Assembly (NCBI RefSeq): GCF_000373185.1
Contig: NZ_KB890631.1
Coordinates: forward strand, 35,552-99,551
DNA: 64,000 nt
Direction of reading: 5' to 3'
Source: Segatella paludivivens DSM 17968 = JCM 13650
Lineage (GTDB): Bacteria > Bacteroidota > Bacteroidia > Bacteroidales > Bacteroidaceae
The position numbers were made by a program, and so were the translations under genes. This document shows positions 45,784-54,696 of the stretch, piece by piece; position 1 is the first letter of the stretch, and the number at the start of each line of letters is the position of its first letter. Under the pieces are notes generated by a model. The model did no database searches, was not told where the DNA came from, and was given only the letters and a program-made list of their open reading frames with translations.

Positions 45784-47160
45784 ATGAATAATACTGTAAA
45801 GAAATTGTTTACAGCCATGCTATTATTATGTCTGTTTCAGATGGCTATCTATGGTCAGATGGACAACCTTAATGGATACAGACCAAAAATGCTGGTTTAT
45901 AAAAATCTAAAAAACAAAGATGTATTAAAGCATTTCAGTGAACGTTTCAAAGAATTAGAGCATCTATTTAGCAATGCTAAGGTTATTATGTCGCCTTATG
46001 CTGCAGCAAGAGATATCTCAAACTATAACAACATTCTTGACTCACTTTATAAAGTAAAAAATAATCAAGATGTTAAATCATTATTGCGGAATAATGGTTT
46101 TGAAGTTACAGGGCAGGCTTATGGACGCTTAGACAACTCTTTTCATATTAGTGATGATGATGACGTGTCATCTTATAAGGCAAAGGCTCAAGCTGAAATA
46201 GGATGGGATTTGATTAACAGTAAATTTTATCAGAAAGAAGCTAAAACCAAACAGATACTTTATGGAAATGAGGTTGACAGACTGCAACAGTTCAAAAAAC
46301 AAAATGAAAATGTTTTTGACGATTGTCAAAACAAGATAATAGAAATATATAATTACTATTTAGCTGTGACGATGAGTCATAGGTTGAAAAATCTGGATAT
46401 ACTAAATGAGGCATCACAACTCATGCTTGAACAAGATAGGGTGGCTACCGACCAGACTATGGATTTGATGAACGAAAAGATAGATCTGGAATATCAACTT
46501 TCACAAATATATAGTGCGGAAGCTCTTGACAAGCAGCCTCTGTTTATAATTAAACCGACGATGCTTGTTGTTGACACATTGGCTTTGATGAATCTAGTCA
46601 AAGACAATATGGGCTCAAAGATAATAGCAGCTAGCCAAAAGATGCTTGAAAATCGCAAACAGCTTACAAATTATCTTTCTACAACAAAATTGACACCATT
46701 CTTTAGAGCGTCTTCTTATTGGACTAGTAAAGACAGACTTAGCAAAAATCTAGACTTAGGAGTGAGATTTACTATTCCTCTTTATAATCAGACAAAAAGC
46801 AAGAAGCATTCTATTGATATCCAAAGTGCATTGTTAGAATTGCAACGCACTACTGATAATGAACAACTGAGAAGAGTATGTCTTCAACAACTCGATATTA
46901 TTGATAAACTGAATCAGTCGGTCAGTGTAGAGGCTATTCATATGAGGCAGTTAAAACAGTATGTGGAAATTCGTAAGAAAGCCTATATTAAAAATCCGAA
47001 CGGATATAATTATATCGTTAGGATGCAGGAATATAACCAATTGCTTAAAGGTACGGAACGCCTTTGTCACTTGATGCTCAATCGACAAATGGCATTGATA
47101 AATATAGAGAAGACAATAGGAGCAGATATTAAATATTTAACAAGGGAGGTAGACCTATGA
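45784..47160 (+). CDS. TolC-family outer-membrane export protein
   Basis: A 458-residue protein with a signal peptide (ending MAIYGQ) and the long helical pattern of TolC/outer-membrane efflux proteins: extended coiled-coil-forming segments such as YKAKAQAEIGWDLINSKFYQ, NKIIEIYNYYLAVTMSHRLK, and in the second half NRKQLTNYLSTTKLTPFFRA followed by a strand-like region and LDLGVRFTIPLYNQTKSKKH. It is divergent from drug-efflux TolC proteins. The stop overlaps the start of the HlyD-like gene (ATGA), which couples their translation and suggests that the two form one export channel across the envelope. Cargo is probably the polymer made by the GT2 further on (inference). Confidence 0.85.
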   Translation: MNNTVKKLFTAMLLLCLFQMAIYGQMDNLNGYRPKMLVYKNLKNKDVLKHFSERFKELEHLFSNAKVIMSPYAAARDISNYNNILDSLYKVKNNQDVKSLLRNNGFEVTGQAYGRLDNSFHISDDDDVSSYKAKAQAEIGWDLINSKFYQKEAKTKQILYGNEVDRLQQFKKQNENVFDDCQNKIIEIYNYYLAVTMSHRLKNLDILNEASQLMLEQDRVATDQTMDLMNEKIDLEYQLSQIYSAEALDKQPLFIIKPTMLVVDTLALMNLVKDNMGSKIIAASQKMLENRKQLTNYLSTTKLTPFFRASSYWTSKDRLSKNLDLGVRFTIPLYNQTKSKKHSIDIQSALLELQRTTDNEQLRRVCLQQLDIIDKLNQSVSVEAIHMRQLKQYVEIRKKAYIKNPNGYNYIVRMQEYNQLLKGTERLCHLMLNRQMALINIEKTIGADIKYLTREVDL

Positions 47161-48341
47161 ACGGTTTTAATTATGATACTGATCCACAGCAGGAAGACGC
47201 TCGGGAAATGCTTCGTTACCAAAAAACGAAACTAGCTAAACAACAAGTTGTTTTTTCGAGTTTTTTTTTGTTTATATTGATACTTCTTGGTATTTATGTG
47301 GTCAATAGAATTATGTATGCTCAATATGACGGATACATAAAAATAGATCAAAACCATGTAAGGGCTTTGGACGATATTTATGTGTTGAGACTGCACAAGA
47401 AAGTAGGTGAACATGTTAATCCTGGCGATACTCTTTATTCTTATGTGTTGCTGAATAATATAATCGGACAATATGACGTGAATCATCGCCCAGCAGTTAT
47501 AAAAGAAGCTGCTGATATGAAACTGCAGGCACAGTTGGCTAAGCAACAAATTCCAGTTCTGAGAACAAAATTGTTTGAACTACAAAAGCAGATAAGAAGT
47601 GAAAGTAATGATATTTTTTATGGACTAACCGACAATACTGCACAAAACAATTTAAAAGCGCAGATAGAGGAAACGAAGACCGAGATAAGAAAGCAGATAT
47701 CTACTGTTGCGATATATGAGCAATCAATAGGAAATACACGACAGTATATACATGGTAGTGGTTATGATCGTGATCGTGCAGGTATGCCTTATTCTCCAGA
47801 AGGTAAAAGATATAACGGATCTTTGGTTCTGTATGCCTGCGCCCCTGATAGTGGTATTATTACCGACATAAAAGTTCCGGCAAATACTGTTTTGTTCAAA
47901 ACAGAGGAGGTTATGTCAATGCAGTATTCTAATTACGGTATTGCTAATCTTGGAGTAATGGTTTATGTACCTAGTGACAAGGTGGATTATATCAGTAAGG
48001 CAAGTGATGTTGAAGTGATTGTCAATAGAGATATCATACTTAAGGCTCATGTTAAATTGCTAGGACTGCGTGTCGAGGATATTCCAAAACATCTTTTGAG
48101 TAACTTTTCGCATGATATTGATGCTGTAATTGCATATTTGAATTTTGATAAGGGACAGGTTGTGCCCTATTGGGTATTGAATGATAATCTCCCCGTTAGA
48201 GTTCGTGTCAATAAATTGAAAAGTAAAAATCAACCGTTCAGTGACAGACAGTTTATATTCACTGGCGATGGTGGTTCTATACCCTATAAACAAGCAGGGG
48301 AGAGTAAACATGAAAGTAAGAAAGTAAATTTGTCATACTAA
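47157..48341 (+). CDS. HlyD-like periplasmic adaptor (membrane fusion protein)
   Basis: A 394-residue inner-membrane-anchored adaptor. A short cytoplasmic N-terminus is followed by one transmembrane segment (about residues 30-52, VVFSSFFLFILILLGIYVV). Next come a lipoyl-like half motif (LDDIYVLRLHKKVGEHVNPGDTLYSY), a coiled-coil hairpin at about 110-200 (QLAKQQIPVLRTKLFELQKQ, LKAQIEETKTEIRKQ), and the second lipoyl half (LVLYACAPDSGIITDIKVPA), then a beta domain. The single membrane anchor and layout match HlyD/EmrA proteins and the Alg44-like periplasmic parts of polysaccharide exporters. It overlaps the TolC-like gene by 4 bases. It lacks a partner ABC or MFS transporter in the cluster; the GT2 synthase is the only membrane polymerase present. 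Confidence 0.86.
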   Translation: MNGFNYDTDPQQEDAREMLRYQKTKLAKQQVVFSSFFLFILILLGIYVVNRIMYAQYDGYIKIDQNHVRALDDIYVLRLHKKVGEHVNPGDTLYSYVLLNNIIGQYDVNHRPAVIKEAADMKLQAQLAKQQIPVLRTKLFELQKQIRSESNDIFYGLTDNTAQNNLKAQIEETKTEIRKQISTVAIYEQSIGNTRQYIHGSGYDRDRAGMPYSPEGKRYNGSLVLYACAPDSGIITDIKVPANTVLFKTEEVMSMQYSNYGIANLGVMVYVPSDKVDYISKASDVEVIVNRDIILKAHVKLLGLRVEDIPKHLLSNFSHDIDAVIAYLNFDKGQVVPYWVLNDNLPVRVRVNKLKSKNQPFSDRQFIFTGDGGSIPYKQAGESKHESKKVNLSY

Positions 48342-48352
48342 AGGAATAAATA

Positions 48353-50005
48353 ATGAATGTTGATGGATTTAGAATATATACAAATTCTTATGGTCGCAAG
48401 ATAGCGATAATCACAAATCTTGTTGATTTCTCAGATAAGTCATATTTTTATTACGGTGCCTTTGATGCCGTTTATATCAGCATGACTAATAGCCATTTAG
48501 TGAAAGCGGTACTGAAGCGTATCAATCCAGTGACATGCAATGAAACTTCATATCTGCCGCTTTTTGTCAGTAAACGGCTAAAAGGAAAATTAGGATTGCA
48601 CGATTATGTAATTGATGACTTTATTGATAACCCAACAACATCAGAGGTTGCCACAAAGATAGAAGACATAATCAGAAATATTAAGGAAAAGGGAATAATA
48701 CCAGAAGATGAGCTTATAAAGACCTCTAGTGATATATTTCTGCGAATATACAGATACAAGTTGTCACGCAATGACTTAATAATGAAACCAGAACTTGTTG
48801 AGAAATCGGCGACTGGCTATTCATATCCTTTGCTTGAACTATTTCATAATCTAGGATATTATCATTTACGTGAGCACTTTTCTTTTGAGCAAATCAGTTA
48901 TGAGAAGGGGACTTTTCGTCCTTTGCGTTTCGTAAACAAAATACATCTTTGTCCTAAGTGCCAACACTCTCATCTACTTTATTACGAGACTTGTCCTAAA
49001 TGTGGCAGCTCAGAATTGCACATAGAACAGATGATTCATCATTTTGCTTGTGCCAATATTTCGGCAGAAAGTACTTATAATTTAGGTGGACAGTTGGTTT
49101 GTCCTAAATGTCATGAACAATTGCGCCATATTGGTGTGGACTATGACCGACCTGCAAGCCTTTACTCATGTGAAAACTGTAGTAATACTTTTATTTCCCC
49201 AGTTACAAAGGCTTCATGTACATATTGTGAGACAGAGACAAATGTGAAGGAACTTGTGCCTCACGATATATATGAATTTGAGATTACTCCTCAAGGTGCA
49301 GAGAATATAGCACATTCTCTGTATCCGTTATATTCAATCAACTCATATTTTGACAACTATATGAGTTTCTATGCATTCAGGAATAGACTTCAATTACTTA
49401 TCGAAAGGAAGATAAACAATGACCAGATTGCAGGACTTGTTCTAGCTAAGATCTGGACTTTGGATGAAAATGGGCGTACCACTGTGGTAACCGATGACAT
49501 TGTGGCTACAGCGTGTCGAGTCTTCTCAACAAATAAAGTGACTTCTACAAAACACATTCTATATATTAACTGCACTCTTTATCAAGGAGAGGGGCAGAAA
49601 CAGCTTGATGAGTTTAAGGATAAAGTTGTTGATGGCGCAAAGGTGCTTGCTGCTTTTATTGAACCTGGCCATACGCAGCACTATACGTTTGAGATTGTTG
49701 GAGACAAGATTACGGATATAAAGACTTATATGCAACAGCTGGAGTTAGTCCCTAATCAGGCTGACCATGTAACTACTTATGAAGAAGCAGAGCACCCTAT
49801 GGACATTTCATCTCCTGAAGCTGTTATAAAACACTTCTTTGGAACTAATAAAAAGATAAGTGATGCTCCTGTCACGGCTGATGTTCCAAAAATCCATGAT
49901 GTGGAGATAATAGATAAAAAGTCATTTAATTATATTTCTTGGCTTATAATGATTGTAGTAGGAGCTTTAGCAGCTATTATTGGCAGCTATTTGTGGTTAG
50001 TATAA
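48353..50005 (+). CDS. TackOD1-type zinc-binding protein with C-terminal membrane anchor
   Basis: A 550-residue protein. Residues about 200-315 hold a cysteine-rich metal-binding region with the wording of the TackOD1 domain: LCPKCQHSHLLYYETCPKCG, MIHHFACANISAESTYNLGG, LVCPKCHEQLRHIGVDYDRP and further CxxC pairs (CENC, CTYC). The N-terminal 150 residues have alpha/beta character like a degenerate receiver domain (FDAVYISMTNSHLVKAVLKR, YVIDDFIDNPTTSEVATKIE). About 315-450 may be a degenerate GGDEF-like region (FYAFRNRLQLLIERKINNDQ), but no GGDEF motif is seen. The C-terminus is one membrane segment (YISWLIMIVVGALAAIIGSY). TackOD1 is described as a predicted signalling output domain. Here it probably regulates or assembles the synthase encoded next (inference). 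Confidence 0.75.
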   Translation: MNVDGFRIYTNSYGRKIAIITNLVDFSDKSYFYYGAFDAVYISMTNSHLVKAVLKRINPVTCNETSYLPLFVSKRLKGKLGLHDYVIDDFIDNPTTSEVATKIEDIIRNIKEKGIIPEDELIKTSSDIFLRIYRYKLSRNDLIMKPELVEKSATGYSYPLLELFHNLGYYHLREHFSFEQISYEKGTFRPLRFVNKIHLCPKCQHSHLLYYETCPKCGSSELHIEQMIHHFACANISAESTYNLGGQLVCPKCHEQLRHIGVDYDRPASLYSCENCSNTFISPVTKASCTYCETETNVKELVPHDIYEFEITPQGAENIAHSLYPLYSINSYFDNYMSFYAFRNRLQLLIERKINNDQIAGLVLAKIWTLDENGRTTVVTDDIVATACRVFSTNKVTSTKHILYINCTLYQGEGQKQLDEFKDKVVDGAKVLAAFIEPGHTQHYTFEIVGDKITDIKTYMQQLELVPNQADHVTTYEEAEHPMDISSPEAVIKHFFGTNKKISDAPVTADVPKIHDVEIIDKKSFNYISWLIMIVVGALAAIIGSYLWLV

Positions 50006-50017
50006 AAATAAGATTTG

Positions 50018-51337
50018 ATGTTTAATGAATTCTTTGATTTTCTCGACACATTTGTGACATATCTTCAACATCTGTCATTATCCAGCATAGTAAATACATA
50101 TTGGTTTCTTATATTCATTGAGTTGCCAAGATATTACATTGTTGAATATGCCGTTATGTTTTATATTAATCTGCATCAAAAAAAAATGCGTAAGCTAAAG
50201 AAATTCGCAAGATTCAGATTATATAAAGATAATCCCTTGATATCAGTAATCGTACCAGGAAAAAATGAGGGACAGCATATCTATAAACTTGTAAAGTCAC
50301 TTGCCGAACAAACATACCGTAATTATGAGGTTATAATAATAGATGATGGATCGGATGATCTTACACCGTATATCTGTGACGACTTGGAAAAAGCCCACCT
50401 CATAGATAAGTATATAAGAATGGATGTCAGAGGAGGAAAGGCTAGTGCGGCAAACATGGGAGCGAACGTCTCAAAGGGCAAGTATATCGTTCATCTGGAT
50501 GCAGATTCTTCTTTAGATATTGATGCCATAGAAAATATATTGCTCCCGTTTTATCTTGATGATAAAGTAAAGGGAGTCGGAGGTTGTGTTAAAGTAAGAA
50601 ACTCCCAAAAAACTATTTGTACCTCGCTTCAGGCAATAGAATATCTGAAACGTATTCAGGTTGGACGAACTGTGACATCTTTCTTTGGTATATATCATAT
50701 TATATCAGGTGCTTTTGGGGCATTTGAAACAAAGACGTTGCGTACATTCGGTTTTTGGGATGTAGGACCTGGGCTTGACGGTGATATCACGCAGAAACTT
50801 CGTAAGGCTGGATATCGTGTGGTGTTTGCAAATGATGCAATATGCATGACTAATGTCCCGACAAGGTGGTATAAACTTTTTCATCAGCGTATTAGATGGT
50901 CACGCTCACTGGTAAGATTCAGATTACGTAAGCATATAGATATTCTTTTGCCTAATAAGAATTGGTCGTTTCTGAACTGGTTGTCAAATATGGAAAGTAT
51001 TATGTATGACTGTGTTCTCAACTTTGTGTGGGTGTTTTATGTTATTAACCTGATGTGGAAATTCAATGAACATATAATAGAGGTCGTCTTTTTGGGATAT
51101 TTCATACGTCTATGTTTCAATTTCTTTGGATTTGGATTGATTATGATTACCTCAGAGCGGGCAAGGCAAGAGTTTAGTCTTATAAGATTTATGCCATTGA
51201 TGTCTCCTTATTCTGGATATTTTCTGAGGATTGTCCGTTCAATAGCTCAATTGCAGGAATTCTTCTTCTTTAGGTCATATGATGATCCGTGGAATCCAGA
51301 AAAGACTTCACGATATGCTAAACTAGAAAGAAAATAA
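50018..51337 (+). CDS. Processive family-2 glycosyltransferase (exopolysaccharide synthase)
   Basis: 439 residues from the ATG 50018 (MFNEFFDF); the codon before it is a TTG. One N-terminal hydrophobic segment (TYWFLIFIELPRYYIVEYAVM) precedes a GT2 domain with D109-D110 in IIDDGSDD, D161-A-D163 (the DxD), D254-G-D256 and Q290-R-I-R-W294 (the QxxRW motif), followed by C-terminal membrane segments. This is the signature of processive inverting synthases such as BcsA, PgaC and hyaluronan synthase, which polymerise and extrude the chain across the inner membrane. No PilZ domain is attached. The next gene makes a nucleotide-sugar uronic acid, so the polymer probably contains a uronic acid (inference). 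Confidence 0.9.
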   Translation: MFNEFFDFLDTFVTYLQHLSLSSIVNTYWFLIFIELPRYYIVEYAVMFYINLHQKKMRKLKKFARFRLYKDNPLISVIVPGKNEGQHIYKLVKSLAEQTYRNYEVIIIDDGSDDLTPYICDDLEKAHLIDKYIRMDVRGGKASAANMGANVSKGKYIVHLDADSSLDIDAIENILLPFYLDDKVKGVGGCVKVRNSQKTICTSLQAIEYLKRIQVGRTVTSFFGIYHIISGAFGAFETKTLRTFGFWDVGPGLDGDITQKLRKAGYRVVFANDAICMTNVPTRWYKLFHQRIRWSRSLVRFRLRKHIDILLPNKNWSFLNWLSNMESIMYDCVLNFVWVFYVINLMWKFNEHIIEVVFLGYFIRLCFNFFGFGLIMITSERARQEFSLIRFMPLMSPYSGYFLRIVRSIAQLQEFFFFRSYDDPWNPEKTSRYAKLERK

Positions 51338-51363
51338 TATGTCTTTTATAAATAATATTTACT

Positions 51364-52614
51364 ATGATTAGAAAAAGCAACATTAAAATTGCAGTAATAG
51401 GTTTAGGATATGTTGGCTTCCCGCTTGCATGCCTTTTCGCTAAGAAATTTAAAGTGATAGGATATGACGTTGATGCGTATAAAGTTAAAAATCTCAACAA
51501 TGCAAAAATTGGTGATATTGATGTTAATATTGATGTAGTTAAGAATTTACTGTATTCCGGAAATTTGAGTCTTACATCATCACAGAGCGATGTGGCAGAT
51601 TGTAATGTTTATATAGTTGCTGTACCAACTCCCGCCGATAAGAAGTTGAAAGCTGATCCAACGTTGCTTTATCAGTCTTCTGTTGATTTAGGTTCGGTAC
51701 TTTCACCTGGTAACATCGTTATTTATGAGTCAACAGTATGGCCTGGAATGACAGAAGAAGAGTGTGTTCCGCGGTTAGAAAAATCATCGGGACTGAAATA
51801 CAATGAGGATTTTTTTGTGGGATATTCACCTGAACGTATTAATCCAAGCGATAAGGAGCATTCTGTGGCAAATACAAAGAAAGTCACTTCTGGTTCAACT
51901 CCTAAAGCTGCAGCTTTCGTAGATCGACTTTATAGATCTGTTTTGTTAAATGGTACATATAAGGCGTCTTCAATAAAAGTTGCTGAAACATGCAAGATGA
52001 TGGAGAATTGTCAACGTGACGTTTTGATAGCATTCGCTAATGAGATGCTTGGAATTTGTCAAACGTTAGGCATTGATTTTGACGAGGCAAACAAAGGTTC
52101 GGCAACAAAATGGAATTATGTAAAGATGAATCCCGGATTTGTAGGTGGTCATTGTATAGCAGTTGATCCTTATTATATGATAGACAAGGCTTCTGCTGCT
52201 GGATATAATCCAACTTTGCTAAAATCAGCGCGTCGTCTAAATAGTAAAATGGCGCCGAAATTTGCGCGTCGTGTCATCGTTGATATAAAATCTCGCGGAT
52301 TAAGTGTTGGTAAGAGTCGAGTGCTTTTGTTAGGATTTTCTTTTAAAGCTAATTGTCAAGACATTCGCAATACACGTGCTTATGATATTTATGAGATGAT
52401 GCATAGATATACTCATCACATCACTATTTATGATCCTCATGTAAATGCTGATAAGGTTAGGGGAGAATATGGAGTAGATGTAGAGACGGATGAGGACTCT
52501 TTGTCTATTGAAGGATATGATGCAGTCGTTGTTTGTACATTGCATTCTATATTCAGGAACCCCCAAAAATGGTTGAGAAAGGGTGGAAAAGTCTACACGT
52601 TGAAGAATGTTTGA
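51364..52614 (+). CDS. UDP-sugar 6-dehydrogenase (UDP-HexNAc or UDP-Glc type)
   Basis: A 416-residue nucleotide-sugar dehydrogenase of the UDP-glucose/GDP-mannose family. The N-terminal NAD-binding fold has VIGLGYVGFPLACLFAKKF. Conserved residues include YESTVWPGMTEEECVPRLE, FFVGYSPERINPSDKEHSVA and the catalytic cysteine C264 in NPGFVGGHCIAVDPYYMIDKA. The HCIAVDPYY context is typical of UDP-HexNAc 6-dehydrogenases (TviB, WbpO, WecC types) more than of Ugd. The product would be a UDP-uronic or UDP-HexNAc uronic acid. It is the last gene of the cluster and probably feeds the GT2 synthase. The exact substrate needs comparison with characterised enzymes. Confidence 0.9.
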   Translation: MIRKSNIKIAVIGLGYVGFPLACLFAKKFKVIGYDVDAYKVKNLNNAKIGDIDVNIDVVKNLLYSGNLSLTSSQSDVADCNVYIVAVPTPADKKLKADPTLLYQSSVDLGSVLSPGNIVIYESTVWPGMTEEECVPRLEKSSGLKYNEDFFVGYSPERINPSDKEHSVANTKKVTSGSTPKAAAFVDRLYRSVLLNGTYKASSIKVAETCKMMENCQRDVLIAFANEMLGICQTLGIDFDEANKGSATKWNYVKMNPGFVGGHCIAVDPYYMIDKASAAGYNPTLLKSARRLNSKMAPKFARRVIVDIKSRGLSVGKSRVLLLGFSFKANCQDIRNTRAYDIYEMMHRYTHHITIYDPHVNADKVRGEYGVDVETDEDSLSIEGYDAVVVCTLHSIFRNPQKWLRKGGKVYTLKNV

Positions 52615-52621
52615 TACTCCT

Positions 52622-52665
52622 TATTTCGCCAAAACAACATATTCCAGTACAGTTTTGGCGAAATA
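52622..52665 (+). terminator. Perfect 14-bp hairpin after the exopolysaccharide-like cluster
   Basis: TATTTCGCCAAAAC (52622-52635) and GTTTTGGCGAAATA (52652-52665) pair perfectly around a 16-base loop, 7 bases after the stop. No T run follows, so it may be an RNA 3'-end protecting structure or a terminator that does not need one. Confidence 0.55.
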
Positions 52666-52749
52666 TTAGAAACCATAAGTTATATGAATCGGTATACATT
52701 AAAATGTTAAAAGTATATTCAAAATGTAGCATTGCCGAAACTTTATTCG

Positions 52750-52757
52750 TATTTTTG
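52750..52757 (+). promoter_or_regulatory. -7 promoter box directly at the start of the MutS-like gene
   Basis: TATTTTTG at 52750-52757 ends only 4 bases before the ATG at 52762, so transcription would begin at or next to the start codon. This suggests a leaderless or nearly leaderless mRNA. Confidence 0.5.
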
Positions 52758-52761
52758 TATT

Positions 52762-54564
52762 ATGGAAAAACATAAGATACGATCATTATATAGCAATGTG
52801 CACGATGCGCTTGTGAAGGAAATAAACGTGTTGAAACATAAAAGTCGTGGATTCATATTGGGTGAAGTGTTGACTTTTCTACTCTTTATAGGATTCTTGG
52901 TTCTTTTCACGGTTACTGATTTAGGGTTGATGTGTATAGTAATGTCTTTAATTAGTATATTTGCTTATGTTGCTATAAGATATGCTGACGTTAAGAATAA
53001 TGCCAAGATAGATATTAAAGAATCTCTAGATTTAGTGTATAAACATGAGATTATGGCTATTAATGGTGACTTTTCTTGTTTTGATAATGGAGAAAGATAT
53101 GTTGATGCTCATCATCCTTTTACTTTTGACCTTGATTGCTTTGGCGCAGATTCCCTCTTTAATCGAATAAATAGAACAGTAACTTCGGGTGGTAACAAAT
53201 GTTTGGCTAAGTTCATGTCTACAGTAAGACCACACTCTTCGGTAGAAGCACTTACGCAATATCATGATGCTATTATTGAACTTGCTGCCGATGATAAGGT
53301 TGCTTGGCGTATGAAATTCATGTCTTTGGGCGTAGAAAAAGATATTGATTCTGATGCAATACTACGGGCGGTAAAGTCTGTTAAGAGTTTTAATGTATCT
53401 AGTTTCTTCGCTTCGTCATTTATTCCTTGGATAGTTTGGATACTCACCCTGTGTTTTGTAGTATCGCTTATACTAACTGGAGCGGGTGTAATCAACTATG
53501 TTATACCAGTAATGTTAGCTCTAGTCAATTTCTTTATAGCAATTAAATTGTGTCATAAAGCATTACATGAAATATATAAAATAGTGGATAAATTGCATAC
53601 ACAACTGGTGTCTTATGTGAAACTCATCCAACATGTGTCCGATGCAGACTATACATCTGTTCATCTTTCTAATGCTAAAGAATTGCTTACAGAGGCAACG
53701 CCTTCTTTCATGGAAATGCAAAGCATGCTTGCAGATATAGAGAGAAGAGGAAATAACTTATGGTTTTTCTTTTCAAATGCAGTAGCTCTTCAAGATCTGT
53801 TTATAATTAGAAAGTTCGTGAAATGGCAGAATGCTTATGTTGAGAAAATGGACATGTGGATAGATACAGTAAGCGATGTTGATGCTATTGTGGCTATGTC
53901 TACATTCAGTTTTAATCATCCGGAGTCACATAGTGCTGATATTGTGGATGATGACAAGATTATATTTGAGGCACATAATTTATATCATCCATTCCTTGAT
54001 GAAACAGCCGTGAAGAACGATTTCCTTATAAAGGACCATAACTACTATATTATTACTGGAGCAAATATGGCTGGTAAGAGTACGTTCTTGCGTACATTGG
54101 GTATAAACTATATATTAGCAATGATGGGAATGCCTGTTTTTGCAGATAATCTGACGATCTCACAGTTTAATCTTTTCACAAGTATGCGCACTACTGATGA
54201 CCTGACTCATGGCATTTCTTATTTTAATGCCGAATTACTACGTCTTCGCCAGTTAATAAGTAGTCTGAGTGGTCCAACGTTAATCATTCTTGACGAAATA
54301 TTGAAAGGAACAAACTCTCTAGACAAGTTAAATGGTTCTCGTCTTTTCCTTGAGTACATTTCTGGTAAGAATGTAACTGGGATTATTGCGACACATGATT
54401 TGGAATTGTCTAAAATGGTGGAAGTATATCCGGATCGTTTCCATAATTATTGTTTTGAAATAGAGTTGGGAACAGACATCACATATTCTTATAAGATAAC
54501 CCAAGGTGTGGCAAAAAATCAAAATGCAACCTTTCTTTTGCAGAACATACTTAAAGAGATGTGA
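52762..54564 (+). CDS. Membrane-anchored MutS-family ATPase
   Basis: 600 residues from the ATG 52762 (MEKHKIRSLYS); an in-frame TTG at 52732 lies upstream of the promoter box. Two hydrophobic regions (about residues 38-78, LGEVLTFLLFIGFLVLFTV, and 217-255, FIPWIVWILTLCFVVSLIL) should anchor it in the inner membrane. The C-terminal part is a MutS ATPase: Walker A GANMAGKSTFL (about 433-443), SMRTTDDLTHGISYFNAELL, Walker B LIILDEILKGTNS, and an H-loop IIATHDLEL. The MutS core helices are shortened, and the mismatch-binding domains I to III are absent. Such proteins are frequent in Bacteroidetes and of unknown function; a role in ordinary mismatch repair is unlikely. Confidence 0.85.
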   Translation: MEKHKIRSLYSNVHDALVKEINVLKHKSRGFILGEVLTFLLFIGFLVLFTVTDLGLMCIVMSLISIFAYVAIRYADVKNNAKIDIKESLDLVYKHEIMAINGDFSCFDNGERYVDAHHPFTFDLDCFGADSLFNRINRTVTSGGNKCLAKFMSTVRPHSSVEALTQYHDAIIELAADDKVAWRMKFMSLGVEKDIDSDAILRAVKSVKSFNVSSFFASSFIPWIVWILTLCFVVSLILTGAGVINYVIPVMLALVNFFIAIKLCHKALHEIYKIVDKLHTQLVSYVKLIQHVSDADYTSVHLSNAKELLTEATPSFMEMQSMLADIERRGNNLWFFFSNAVALQDLFIIRKFVKWQNAYVEKMDMWIDTVSDVDAIVAMSTFSFNHPESHSADIVDDDKIIFEAHNLYHPFLDETAVKNDFLIKDHNYYIITGANMAGKSTFLRTLGINYILAMMGMPVFADNLTISQFNLFTSMRTTDDLTHGISYFNAELLRLRQLISSLSGPTLIILDEILKGTNSLDKLNGSRLFLEYISGKNVTGIIATHDLELSKMVEVYPDRFHNYCFEIELGTDITYSYKITQGVAKNQNATFLLQNILKEM

Positions 54565-54568
54565 GACA

Positions 54569-54607
54569 ATATGCTTTGTTAAGTTACGATAACTTAGCAA
54601 AGCATAT
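54569..54607. terminator. Strong hairpin between convergent genes
   Basis: An 18-bp stem ATATGCTTTGTTAAGTTA with TAACTTAGCAAAGCATAT (one G-T pair), loop CGA, 4 bases after the MutS-like stop. T runs on either side are weak. It probably ends the plus-strand gene and may also stop the minus-strand pump operon. Confidence 0.7.
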
Positions 54608-54696
54608 TTGCTATTCTCTTACCTGTTCAGTATCTATAGCTCCTCTTTATCATATTGCCAATAGTGTTAAGTACTAGAAAGGGGATGACGATTCAA

